Source: G963717155 sp963717155
GTDB lineage: Bacteria; Actinomycetota; Thermoleophilia; Gaiellales; JALYLC01
NCBI GenBank assembly: GCA_963717155.1
Contig: OY970326.1
Location: 5,022,001-5,086,000, forward strand
Direction of reading: 5' to 3'
Length of the DNA: 64,000 bases
Position numbers and translations under genes: made by a program. The notes below the pieces were generated by a model. That model was not told where the DNA came from. It made no database searches and saw only the letters and a program-made list of their open reading frames with translations. Positions 51,801 to 59,372 of this stretch are shown here, in pieces (position 1 is the first letter of the stretch; every line of letters begins with the position of its first letter).

Positions 51801-51991
51801 ACGATCAGGTCGCGCGAGGCGAGCGAGGCCGTGATCAGGACGAGCAGACCTGCCTCGGTGGCGTAGGCAACCGAGGAGAGCGGATCCGACGCGAAGATCG
51901 GCAGCGCGAGCCGCTTCGGCAGGAGTTCGCCCTCGAGCTGCGAGAGCGGCATCCGCCGGCCGACAAGCGTTCGCTTCAGCCCTATGCGCAT
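48881..51991 (-). CDS. KimA-like APC-family potassium transporter fused to UspA-like and KdpD-type DUF4118/GAF regions
   Basis: This 1036-aa protein has an APC-fold permease (~20-475, twelve helices) with ASDPLSSVAYATE, YPNGGGSYVVAKENLG and TGVEAISNGVPAF, as in KimA/YdaO potassium importers. A cytoplasmic part (~490-770) resembles UspA domains. Then comes a block of four helices (~815-915) with LNYFFIKPYYSFTIDT and VAGQLREARAHAD, matching the DUF4118 sensor segment of KdpD, and a GAF-like end (~925-1036). There is no kinase domain. It probably imports K+ with built-in sensing. It lies 12 bp after the ABC permease gene on the same strand. Confidence 0.8.
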   Translation of the reverse strand: MRIGLKRTLVGRRMPLSQLEGELLPKRLALPIFASDPLSSVAYATEAGLLVLITASLASRDLIVPISIVIAALLAIVVLSYRQTIYAYPNGGGSYVVAKENLGATAGLVAAASLLTDYVLTAAVSIASGVLAVTSAVPELAPHAVALSLVVLVLLVLVNLRGVRESGYAFALPTYAFIASVGALVAIGCVRGLVSGWPTAHVPDPAPVGLAASVGLIVILRAFASGCSALTGVEAISNGVPAFRRPQPTNAARTLMVMGVIAILLFLGVSVLAWKIDARPSGSVSVLSEIARAVFPPGNTSFGYYLVQASTAAVLALAANTAFQGFPRLAALLASDSYLPRQFANLGDRLVFSNGIIVLALVAGGLIVGFDANVNSLIHLYLLGVFTAFTLSQFGMVRRYFTLRGTPDAPGWGAVALNGTGGVLTGLVGVIVLITKFGEGAWMVTIAIPTLVLGFALINRHYRDVALRLRVPEDTPLPRVAAGGPVVLYVDELDDATAEAVRFVRSVAGERFQAVHVSDASGISGAWRAFSGTSVPLVVLPRTGTVSGTVAAWVRDVERAPEEITTLVVPELFSSRSLNAVVRGRTALALRLRLQGERDIVVTDVPVVAHPPEAPERTDLTGRRTTVLLPIASDDAASRRAIVYALGLGADDVRGIHIALGADDADRARAEWARREMPIPVDVVASPYRDLGGPLLEAIRAVTADPDAVCVIVLPEIISPHGWQRVLHNQRGLFIKRLVLFEERVILASVPYRVPTGPLAAPLVPGKALEIPAPSAAPASAPATVVPKRRPAAGGEPLPRPSVPAEPVISTEAMWRLFEGISGSLALLAVTFLVLLLLRSHLSVEAVALVLLLPPLVAALASRVLAVVIAALGALTLNYFFIKPYYSFTIDTSQGITAFLVYVVVALMVAVVAGQLREARAHADVRIAQERAVQDVAIDLLRGGDTAAVLRSHLQTVADALGVSAAARVDGAAPILTYGATREMLAVEMPSARFYAADLPGGGRIVVDAGRRITREQQQVVNALARVVGAEAHTVA

Positions 51992-52003
51992 CGGACGCGG
52001 AGG

Positions 52004-52864
52004 CTACTTCACGGCGCCCGCGACGATCGCGCGGACCAGATGGCGCTGGAAGATGAGGTACACGCCGACGACCGGAAGGGACGTGATCAGCAGTCCGGCC
52101 ATCAGCGCGGGGTAGTCCGTGGTGAATCGCCCCTGCAGCTGCAGCACGCCGACCGTCAGCGTCTTCACGTTGTCGGAGGTCAGCAGCAGCAGCGCGTACA
52201 GGAACTCGTTCCAGGCCCACAGGAAGTTGAAGATCGCGAGCGTGGCGAGCGCCGGTCGCGCGAGCGGCGCCATGATCAGCAGGAACGAGCGGTGGATGCC
52301 GGCGCCGTCGATGCGCGCGGCCTCGAGCAGCTCGTCGGGGAGGCTGCGGAAGAACGCCGTCATCAGGTACACGTTGAACGGCAGGTTCAGCGCCGTGTAC
52401 AGCAGGATCACCGACCAGTAGGTGTCGAGCAGCCCGAGGTTGACGATCTCGACGTAGATCGGGACGATCAGCAGCAGGGGCGGGATCGCGATCCAGGCGA
52501 GGACGAAGTAGTAGGCGGATGCGCGCCCGCGCCAGGTCAGCTTCGAGAACGCATAGCCCGCGAGCGTGGCGCACACGATCGTCAGGAGCACCGTTCCGAC
52601 CGTGACGATCAGCGAGTTGCGGAAGTAGGTGTTGATCGTCGCCCCGGACCAGGCGCGGCGGAACGCGCCGAACGAGAACGTCGTGGGCAGCCCGAGCTTG
52701 TTGGCGTCCCAGTCCGCCTCGGTGCGGAATGCCGTGTCCGCCATGAAGAGGAGCGGAAGGATCGCCGAGAGCGCGAAGCACGACAGGCCGGCGACGATCG
52801 CCCAGCGACCGATGCCGCCGCGCCGCCGGCGTCGGGCGCGCTTGGTCGGGGCGGCCGCGCTCAT
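52004..52864 (-). CDS. MalG-type sugar ABC transporter permease
   Basis: This 286-aa, six-helix permease has the ATPase-contact EAA loop EAARIDGAGIHRSFLLIMAPLARP (~185-208) and the family N-terminal segment with LPLLFMADTAFRTEADW. It partners the MalF-type protein whose gene overlaps by 4 bp. ATG 52864. There is no ATP-binding gene in the cluster, so a shared MsiK/UgpC-type ATPase is presumed. Confidence 0.9.
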   Translation of the reverse strand: MSAAAPTKRARRRRRGGIGRWAIVAGLSCFALSAILPLLFMADTAFRTEADWDANKLGLPTTFSFGAFRRAWSGATINTYFRNSLIVTVGTVLLTIVCATLAGYAFSKLTWRGRASAYYFVLAWIAIPPLLLIVPIYVEIVNLGLLDTYWSVILLYTALNLPFNVYLMTAFFRSLPDELLEAARIDGAGIHRSFLLIMAPLARPALATLAIFNFLWAWNEFLYALLLLTSDNVKTLTVGVLQLQGRFTTDYPALMAGLLITSLPVVGVYLIFQRHLVRAIVAGAVK

Positions 52865-53781
52865 GACCTCTGCCGTGTCAGCAGGCGGATCTGGAAGATC
52901 CCGATCACCAGGACGAGCGCGATCAGCGTCATGCCGATCGCCGACGCGTACCCGAGGTTCTGGTTCGCGAACGCCTGCTCGTAGATGTAGAACTCGGAGA
53001 CGTAGGTGTCGTACCCCGGCCCGCCGTTCGTGATCGTGTAGATGTAGGCGAACATGAACGCGAACGCCGTGATCGTGTTGATCACGAGCACGATCTCGAG
53101 CACCCTCCGCAGGTTCGGCACGACGATGTGCCGCAGCGAGGTCATCGCCGTGGCCCCGTCGATCCGGGCGGCCTCCTCGAGGCCGGGATCGAGAGCGCTC
53201 ATGCCCGCGACGTAGAGCAGGACGTTGTAGCCGAAGTTCGTCCAGACGACGATCAGCAGGATCACGGGGATCGACGTCGTCGAGCTTCCGAGCCACTCGC
53301 GCTGGAGCGACTCCAGGCCGAGCTTGCCGAGCCCGTCGTTGATCGGGCCGTCGAGCTGCAGCGCGGTCGACGCCAGGATCCCGATCACGACCGTCGCGTA
53401 CACGGCGGGCAGGAACACGGTTGCCCGGAACAGGCGCCAGCCCGGGATCCGCAGGTGGATCGCGTAGGCGACGAGCAGCGGGACGACGACCTGGATCGGC
53501 ACCGACAGTGCGAACAGGAAGTTGTTGCGCAGCGCCAGGCGGAAGATGTGGTCGCCCCAAAGGACCCGGAAGTTATGGAAGCCGACGTACTGGGCGGGGG
53601 TGATCCCGTCCCAGCGCGTCAGCGAGTGCGCCGCGATGCTGGCGAACGGGTACGCCACGAAGGCCGCGACCAGCACGATCGCGGGCGCCGCGTAGACGAG
53701 TCCCCACCGCCCGTGGTGATTGGAGGACCGTCGTCTACGCGGCGCCGCTCGATCTCGTGACGCGATGGTCTTTTCAGCCAA
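52861..53781 (-). CDS. MalF-type sugar ABC transporter permease
   Basis: This 306-aa, six-helix permease has APAIVLVAAFVAYPFASIAAHSLT at the start and the EAA loop EEAARIDGATAMTSLRHIVVPNLRR (in sections, ~200-224). It ends with the ITNGGPGYDT...EFYIYEQAF segment typical of carbohydrate permeases. It sits 9 bp after the binding-protein gene and overlaps the MalG-type gene. Confidence 0.9.
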   Translation of the reverse strand: MAEKTIASRDRAAPRRRRSSNHHGRWGLVYAAPAIVLVAAFVAYPFASIAAHSLTRWDGITPAQYVGFHNFRVLWGDHIFRLALRNNFLFALSVPIQVVVPLLVAYAIHLRIPGWRLFRATVFLPAVYATVVIGILASTALQLDGPINDGLGKLGLESLQREWLGSSTTSIPVILLIVVWTNFGYNVLLYVAGMSALDPGLEEAARIDGATAMTSLRHIVVPNLRRVLEIVLVINTITAFAFMFAYIYTITNGGPGYDTYVSEFYIYEQAFANQNLGYASAIGMTLIALVLVIGIFQIRLLTRQRS

Positions 53782-53790
53782 CGATGATCT

Positions 53791-55116
53791 CTAGGGGTTC
53801 AGCGTCGCGAGCCCGTTCTGCACGTTCTGCATGGCTTGCTGTGCCGTGACCTTGCCCGCGAACGCGGCCTGGAGCTGCTTGTAGTAGAGCAGTGCCACCT
53901 TCACCGGGACGACGCTGTCGAGCAGCGGCAGGCCGATCTTCGACTCGAGCTTGACGAAGAACAGCGCGTTCGGATCCTTGATCGTCTTCGCGGCCGCGAT
54001 GTTCGTCGGAGGTGCGCCGACGATCGCCGCGAGCGCTGCGCCGCCGGTCCGGTCTGTCGCCAGCTTGATGTAGTCCCAGGCGCCGGTCGGGTTGTTCGCG
54101 TTCTTCGGGATCACCCAGTTGTGGAACGAGTTGCCGGCCACCTGGCCCGTGAGGGGGCCGTGCCCGGACGTGGGCAGCGGTGCCAGGCCCAGGTTCTTGC
54201 CGAGCGCCTTCTCGAACTGGCCGACGACGAACGGGAACATCTGCACCATCGCGGCCTTGCCGGAGGTGAAGTACGTGTTCGCGTCGTTGTTCTCGTGCGT
54301 CGAGGCGTCGGCGTTCACGCAGCCCTGCTTCTTGAACGCCACGAGGTCCTGCAGCGGCTTGACGAGCTTCGGGTCCGTGTACTTCATGCTGCCGTCGTTG
54401 ACCTTCGCGATGTCGCCCTTGTTCATGAACGACACGTAGTTGTAGGTCACCCAGTTGTCCGTCGAGTAGCCGTCGCGGTCGCCGTAGGCGAGCGGCAGGA
54501 TGTTCGCCGCCTTGAACTTGGCGCAGTCGGCGAGCAGCTCCTTGTAGGTCGTGGGCGGCTTGGCGACCCCGGCCTTCTTGAACAGCGCCTTGTTGTAGAA
54601 CAGCGCATACGTGCCGGCGTCGTTCGGAACCGCGTAGATCGGGCCCTTGCCGTTCTGGCAGTTGAGGTTGAGGCACGACAGATCCCACGCGCTCTGGCTC
54701 TTGTAGAAGCCCGGCGTCTTGTCCACGAGCGAGTTCAGCTGCAGCAGCGAGCTCTTCATGTACGGCGTCGTGTAGCCGCCCGAGTAGATCAGCATCGCAT
54801 CGGGCACCGCCTTCGATGCGAACGCAGACACGATCTGGGCGGTGAACTGGTCGTTGTTGATCGGCGTCAGCTTGTACGTCACCTTCGAGCCGGGGTAGAG
54901 CCTCTCGTAGCGCGCCTTGACCAGGTCCAGCCACTTCCGGTAGGTCGTCCCGGGCGTCGCGCCGGCATACGTGCCGCTCAGCCATACGGTGATGTTGCCG
55001 CCGCCGGCCTTCGGCGCCGCCGAGCTCGAGGTCGTGCCGAGTGTGAGTGCCGCCAGCGCCGCCGTCGCACCAGCGACTGCGAGCACGAGCCGCCCGCGCT
55101 TGCGTATACCCCTCAT
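53791..55116 (-). CDS. Sugar-type ABC transporter extracellular substrate-binding protein
   Basis: This 441-aa SBP_bac_1-type protein has a signal peptide (~1-33), then GGNITVWLSGTYAG, FTAQIVSAFASKAVPDAMLIY and AVPNDAGTYALFYNKALFKKAGV, the usual features of carbohydrate-binding proteins. No lipobox Cys. AAGGAG lies 6 nt before ATG 55116; the open frame further upstream has no ribosome site. First gene of the importer operon; a LacI-type operator lies 45 bp upstream. Confidence 0.9.
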   Translation of the reverse strand: MRGIRKRGRLVLAVAGATAALAALTLGTTSSSAAPKAGGGNITVWLSGTYAGATPGTTYRKWLDLVKARYERLYPGSKVTYKLTPINNDQFTAQIVSAFASKAVPDAMLIYSGGYTTPYMKSSLLQLNSLVDKTPGFYKSQSAWDLSCLNLNCQNGKGPIYAVPNDAGTYALFYNKALFKKAGVAKPPTTYKELLADCAKFKAANILPLAYGDRDGYSTDNWVTYNYVSFMNKGDIAKVNDGSMKYTDPKLVKPLQDLVAFKKQGCVNADASTHENNDANTYFTSGKAAMVQMFPFVVGQFEKALGKNLGLAPLPTSGHGPLTGQVAGNSFHNWVIPKNANNPTGAWDYIKLATDRTGGAALAAIVGAPPTNIAAAKTIKDPNALFFVKLESKIGLPLLDSVVPVKVALLYYKQLQAAFAGKVTAQQAMQNVQNGLATLNP

Positions 55117-55160
55117 CGCCCGCTCCTTCCCGTCAAGTTGGCGCCCGGAGATCCTGGTGG

Positions 55161-55174
55161 TGGAATCGGTTCCA
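55161..55174. promoter_or_regulatory. LacI/cre-type operator before the sugar importer
   Basis: TGGAATCGGTTCCA is a near-perfect palindrome centred on CG and fits the TGNAANCGNTNNCA consensus of LacI-family (CcpA-like) operators at every position. It lies between the SDR stop and the binding-protein gene. Confidence 0.6.
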
Positions 55175-55192
55175 AGAACGTGGGCTACCGTA

Positions 55193-55936
55193 CTACGCGA
55201 GGAAGCCGCCGTCCACGCGCAGGGTCGATCCGGTCGTGAACGACGAGGCGTCGGAGGCGAGCCAGACGGCCGCCTCGGCAACCTCCTCGATCCGGCCCAT
55301 GCGTGCCACCGGATGCATCGCAACGAGCTGCGCGCGTTCCGCGTCGCTTGTCACCACATCCGTGAGACCCCCGTCGATCACGCCCGGCGCCAGGCAGTTG
55401 GCCCGGATGCCGAGCGTCGCGTACTCGACCGCGATCGTCCGCGTCAACAGCTCCACGCCGGCCTTCGACGCGTTGTACGCGGCGTCCTCGGCCCATGCGC
55501 GCAGCCCTGCGACCGACGTGATGTTGACGATCGACCCACCCTTGCCCATGAGTGGGAGCGCGGCGCGGCACACGTAGTACGTGCCCGAGAGGTTGGTGGC
55601 GATCGTGTCGTCCCAGATCTCGAGGCTCATCTCGGCCGCCTTCGCCCAGCCCGTGTCGATCGCCGCAGCGTTGACGACGACGTCGAGGCCGCCGAGGCGG
55701 GCGTGCGCCTCCCCTACGCGCTCGGCGACGGCGCCGGCGTCGCGCACGTCGACGGCGAGGGCCGACGCGGACCCGAGCTCCTGGGCGAGCCTCTCGAGGC
55801 GCTCGAGCGAGCGTCCGGCGAGCACGACCGTCGCTCCTTCCGCGACGAACGCTCGCGCGATGCCCGCTCCGAGACCCCCGCCTGCACCCGAGATCAGGCA
55901 GCGTCTGCCGGCGAGGCGGCGAGGGTGGGCGCTCAT
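55193..55936 (-). CDS. Short-chain dehydrogenase/reductase (SDR)
   Basis: This 247-aa classical SDR has the cofactor motif GAGGGLGAGIA, VVNAAA (NNAG-type) at ~88-93, Ser in NITSVAG and the catalytic Tyr-x3-Lys in YNASKAG (~151-157). The C-terminus has the normal RVDGGFLA ending. It oxidises or reduces an alcohol or sugar; substrate unknown. It is transcribed in the same direction as the importer and divergently from the M24 peptidase. Confidence 0.88.
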   Translation of the reverse strand: MSAHPRRLAGRRCLISGAGGGLGAGIARAFVAEGATVVLAGRSLERLERLAQELGSASALAVDVRDAGAVAERVGEAHARLGGLDVVVNAAAIDTGWAKAAEMSLEIWDDTIATNLSGTYYVCRAALPLMGKGGSIVNITSVAGLRAWAEDAAYNASKAGVELLTRTIAVEYATLGIRANCLAPGVIDGGLTDVVTSDAERAQLVAMHPVARMGRIEEVAEAAVWLASDASSFTTGSTLRVDGGFLA

Positions 55937-55957
55937 GTGGGTGGCGAGGATACCCGC

Positions 55958-56014
55958 TTGACGGGGCTTGCCCGTCCAGGTAACACTCACACGCGACGGC
56001 GCAAATCGATTCCA
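55958..56014 (+). promoter_or_regulatory. Promoter and LacI/cre-like operator before the M24 peptidase
   Basis: TTGACG (55958-55963) and TAACAC (55981-55986) are separated by 17 bp. GCAAATCGATTCCA (56001-56014) shares AATCG-TTCCA with the operator at 55161 and lies just past the expected transcription start. Confidence 0.5.
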
Positions 56015-56032
56015 ATGCGAGGGGCAGGTCTG

Positions 56033-57163
56033 GTGGAGGCAACTGCGGCGACGCGCTCGCTGGCGACCATTGCTCCGCGTCTCGATCGTCTCGTGGCCGG
56101 CATCCGTGACCGTGGATGCGACGCCGCGCTGCTGATCGGACCGACGCACGCGGCGCACATCCTGGCCTACCAGCGGGTGTGGTCCGGGCCGATTGCGGTG
56201 ATCGTCGCCGCCGATGGCGAGATCACCATGCTGGCCCCCGTGTACGAGGTCGAGGCGGCCCGCCGGCACTGCCCGACGGCGACGGTCGTCGGCTACGGCG
56301 AGCCGGGCTTCGGGCTCGACCTGTCCTCGGTCCAGAAGATGATTCCCGTCGCCGCGAGCCGGCTCGGTCGCGGGCGCCTCGCCACCGCGAGCGATCTGCC
56401 CGGGCTCGCCGAGGCCGTCGCGGCGGAGGCGGGAGTCGAGCAGGTTCCGATCGATGACCTGATCCACGACGTGCGCCTGATCAAGGACCTCGACGAGCTG
56501 CATCGGATCGGGCGCTCCTTCGAGCTGTCGCTGGTGGCCCAGGCGGCGGTCGAGGCCGGTGCGCGGCCCGGCGCATCGGAGATCGAGCTGTACTCGGCGG
56601 CGCAGGCCGCCGCCCAGGTCGAGGCCGGCGAGGCGGTCGACTTCGGGAGCGACATGCTGGTCGGCGCGCGGACTGCCGAGGTCTGCGGTCCCGTCGCCGT
56701 CCCCGGCCGGCAGCGGGCCGAGCAGGGCGACGTCATCGTCGCCGACATCGCGCTCCGCTACGAGGGCTACTGGGGTGACACGGCGCGCACCTTCATCGTG
56801 GGCGACAACGACCAGGCGGCCGAGGTCCGGGTCTCGATCAGCGAGGTCCTGGACGATGCGGCCGAGCACCTGCGGCCCGGGGTGCGCGGGTGCGACGTGT
56901 TCGCGCGCATCGCCTCCGAGATCGCGCGCCGGCATCCCGGCAGCACGTTCCCGCACCACGGCGGGCACGGGCTCGGCGTGACGGGCTTCGAGGATCCGCA
57001 CCTGATCCCGGCCGACACGACGGTGCTCGAGGAGGGGATGGTCGTCGCAGTCGAACCGGGCGCCTACTTCGCCGGACGGTTCGGCGTGCGAGAGGAGAAC
57101 AACTACGTCGTGACGGCGGATGGGGGACTCGACTTGCGCACGATCCTTGCGAGCGAACGATGA
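56033..57163 (+). CDS. M24 family Xaa-Pro aminopeptidase-like metallopeptidase
   Basis: This ~376-aa protein has a creatinase N-terminal domain (~15-140) and an M24 catalytic domain (~150-376). All five metal ligands are in place: Asp and Asp in VADIALRYEGYWGDTARTF, His in HHGGHGLGVTG, Glu in AVEPGAYF and Glu in VREENNYVV. It should cleave an Xaa-Pro-like or related amide bond. I prefer GTG 56033 with AGGGG upstream. ATG 56015 directly abuts the operator and has no ribosome site. Coupled to the next SDR gene by a 4-bp overlap. Confidence 0.85.
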   Translation: MEATAATRSLATIAPRLDRLVAGIRDRGCDAALLIGPTHAAHILAYQRVWSGPIAVIVAADGEITMLAPVYEVEAARRHCPTATVVGYGEPGFGLDLSSVQKMIPVAASRLGRGRLATASDLPGLAEAVAAEAGVEQVPIDDLIHDVRLIKDLDELHRIGRSFELSLVAQAAVEAGARPGASEIELYSAAQAAAQVEAGEAVDFGSDMLVGARTAEVCGPVAVPGRQRAEQGDVIVADIALRYEGYWGDTARTFIVGDNDQAAEVRVSISEVLDDAAEHLRPGVRGCDVFARIASEIARRHPGSTFPHHGGHGLGVTGFEDPHLIPADTTVLEEGMVVAVEPGAYFAGRFGVREENNYVVTADGGLDLRTILASER

Positions 57164-57930
57164 GCACGACCCTCGAAGGGCGTGTGGCGGCAGTCACCGG
57201 CGCCGGTGCCGGGCTCGGGCTCGCGATCGCGCGCGAGCTGGCGAGCGCGGGTGCCGACATCGCGGTCTGCGAGATCAACGCCGAGGCCGGCGAGCAGGCC
57301 GCGGCGGAGCTCTCGGAGCTGGGGGTGCGCGCGACCTCCTACCCGACCGATGTCCGCGAGAGCAAGCAGGTGGACGCGTCGTTCGCGGCGGCCCGCAAGG
57401 ACCTCGGCCGGCTCGACATCGTCGTCAACAACGCCGGCATCTCCCACGTCGGTCCGCACACCCAGGACGTCACCGACGACGAGTGGCTCCAGTCGATCGC
57501 CGTGATGCAGTCCGGTGTCTTCTACGGCATGCGGGCTGCCGGGCGGATCATGCTCGAGCAGGGATCCGGTTCGATCGTGAACATCTCGTCGATCCGCGGC
57601 TTCTCGCCCAACCCGGGCCGTATGACCTACTGCGCCCCGAAGGCCGCGGTGATCATGATGACCGCGGTCGCCGCGGGTGAGTGGGCCGGTCAGGGCGTGC
57701 GCGTCAACGCGATCGCCCCGGGCATCATGCGGACGCCGATGTGGGACGCGGACGTCGCGCGCGGCGCGATCGACGAGGTCGCGTACATCAACGTCGTGCC
57801 TGCCAAGCGGATCGGGGACGCGCGCGACGTCGGCAAGCTCGCGGTGTACCTCAGCTCGGACGACGCGAGCTACGTCACCGGCGGCGTGTTCACGATCGAC
57901 GGCGGCCTCACCTCGATTCCTGCCGGCTGA
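57160..57930 (+). CDS. Short-chain dehydrogenase/reductase (SDR)
   Basis: This 256-aa classical SDR has GAGAGLGLAIA near residue 14, NNAGISHVG (~88), Ser in NISSIRG and YCAPKAA as the Tyr-x3-Lys. It ends with the usual F-x-I-D-G-G-L. It overlaps the peptidase gene by 4 bp and precedes the lyase gene by 4 bp. Substrate unknown, but it is within an operon with a lyase and an epimerase-like protein. Confidence 0.88.
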   Translation: MSTTLEGRVAAVTGAGAGLGLAIARELASAGADIAVCEINAEAGEQAAAELSELGVRATSYPTDVRESKQVDASFAAARKDLGRLDIVVNNAGISHVGPHTQDVTDDEWLQSIAVMQSGVFYGMRAAGRIMLEQGSGSIVNISSIRGFSPNPGRMTYCAPKAAVIMMTAVAAGEWAGQGVRVNAIAPGIMRTPMWDADVARGAIDEVAYINVVPAKRIGDARDVGKLAVYLSSDDASYVTGGVFTIDGGLTSIPAG

Positions 57931-57934
57931 CCGC

Positions 57935-59272
57935 TTGCCGAGCACGCTCGACTGCACGCTGCTGCGCGACCTGTTCGGCACCGCGCAGATGCGCGCGGTG
58001 TTCGACTCGGAGCGTCTCCTGCAGGGCTGGCTCGACGCCGAGGCGGCACTCGCTCGCGCGCTCGCCGACGTCGCGCTGATCCCCGCCGAGCAGGCCGAGG
58101 AGATCGCCGGTGCGTGCCGCGCCGAGCTGTACGACCTCGATGTGCTGCGCTCCGAGATCGCGGCGTCCCAGCACCCGCTCGTGCCCCTGGTGCGTGCGCT
58201 TGCCGCGCGGTCCGGCGAGGCAGGCCATTGGGCGCACTGGGGGGCGACGACGCAGGACATCATCGACACGGGGCTCGTGCTTCAGCTCCGCGAGGCAGTG
58301 CGCTTGCTCGCCTCCGACCTCGCGCGGGCGCTCGTCGCCGTCGCGACGCTCGCCGAGCGCCACGCCGCGACGCCGATGCCGGGCCGCACGCACGGCCAGC
58401 ACGCGGTGCCGATCACGTTCGGGCTCAAGGCCGCGTCGTGGGGGGACGAGCTGGTGCACGCGCGCGCCGCGCTGCTCGCGGCCGGCGCGGCACTCCCGGC
58501 GTCGCTCGCAGGCGCGGCAGGGACGCTCGCGTCGCTCGGGGCGGCCGCCCAGCCCGTGCTCGAGGCGTACTGCGACAGGCTCGACCTGCCCGTGCCAGAG
58601 GGCCCCTGGCACGCGGCGCGCTTCCTGCTGCGCGATCTGTGCCACGGGCTCGGCGAGATCGGCGCGAGCGGCGAGCGGATCGCTGCCGAGATCGTCCGGC
58701 TCCAGGCCAGCGAGATCGACGAGCTCCGTGAGCCGGCGATGCCGGGGCACGTCGGCTCGTCCACGATGCCGCAGAAGCGGAACCCGATGACGAGCGAGTA
58801 CCTGATCGGGTCAGCGCGGCTGCTGCGCGGCGCCGTCTCGGTCGTGCTCGAGGGCGGCGCCCATGCCGGCGAGCGCGACATGGGAGCGTGGTCGGCGGAG
58901 TGGCTCGCCGTGCCCCAGGCCTGCATCCTCGCGAGCAGCGTCGCGGACAAGCTCGCGTGGGTCCTCGAGGGCCTCGAGGTACGTGCCGACCGGATGCGCG
59001 CGAACCTCGAGCTGACGCGCGGTGCGATCGTCGCCGAGGAGCTCATGATGCGCCTGGGCCGCGAGCTCGGGCACGAGACCGCGCACCAGGTGGTCGCGCG
59101 CGCAGCGCAGGAGGCCGCGCGCAGCGGACGGCGCCTCGACGAGATCGCGATCGGCGACGACCCCGATGCGAGCGTCGAGCTCGTCGACGCGGCCGACTAT
59201 GTCGGCTGGAGCGCCCGCGCCGCCGAGCAGGCGGCGCTCCGTATCCGCGCCCATCTCGCGGCAACCGGCTGA
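57935..59272 (+). CDS. Fumarase/aspartase superfamily lyase (adenylosuccinate lyase / CMLE-like)
   Basis: This 445-aa enzyme shows superfamily regions in order: HWAHWGATTQDIIDTG (~100), MPGRTHGQHAVPITFG (~147) and the signature GSSTMPQKRNPMTSEYL (~270). It closely resembles PcaB-type 3-carboxymuconate cycloisomerases and bacterial purB paralogues, but the catabolic context argues against purine synthesis. It would split a C-N or C-O bond, often releasing fumarate. TTG 57935 is the only sensible start, 4 bp after the SDR. Confidence 0.82.
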   Translation: MPSTLDCTLLRDLFGTAQMRAVFDSERLLQGWLDAEAALARALADVALIPAEQAEEIAGACRAELYDLDVLRSEIAASQHPLVPLVRALAARSGEAGHWAHWGATTQDIIDTGLVLQLREAVRLLASDLARALVAVATLAERHAATPMPGRTHGQHAVPITFGLKAASWGDELVHARAALLAAGAALPASLAGAAGTLASLGAAAQPVLEAYCDRLDLPVPEGPWHAARFLLRDLCHGLGEIGASGERIAAEIVRLQASEIDELREPAMPGHVGSSTMPQKRNPMTSEYLIGSARLLRGAVSVVLEGGAHAGERDMGAWSAEWLAVPQACILASSVADKLAWVLEGLEVRADRMRANLELTRGAIVAEELMMRLGRELGHETAHQVVARAAQEAARSGRRLDEIAIGDDPDASVELVDAADYVGWSARAAEQAALRIRAHLAATG

Positions 59273-59286
59273 CGCTCCGGAGCGTC

Positions 59287-59358
59287 TTGACACGCCCCAT
59301 TCCATCGCGTTTGATTGCCGTCGGCGGCGAGGCGCATGCCTCGCCGGAATCGTTTGCA
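59287..59358 (+). promoter_or_regulatory. Promoter, leader hairpin and LacI/cre-like operator before the APC permease
   Basis: TTGACA (59287-59292) and TTTGAT (59310-59315) are spaced 17 bp. A 9-bp hairpin CGGCGAGGC-GCAT-GCCTCGCCG (59325-59346) follows. Then CGGAATCGTTTGCA (59345-59358) fits the TGNAANCGNTNNCA operator pattern except for its first base. Confidence 0.5.
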
Positions 59359-59372
59359 GCCGGGAGGGGTCG

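Noticed and set aside
57935..59272. purB (adenylosuccinate lyase of purine synthesis)
   Set aside because: Sequence class fits, but location within a LacI-controlled catabolic operon and similarity to PcaB-type enzymes make a housekeeping role unlikely. Only family level is claimed.
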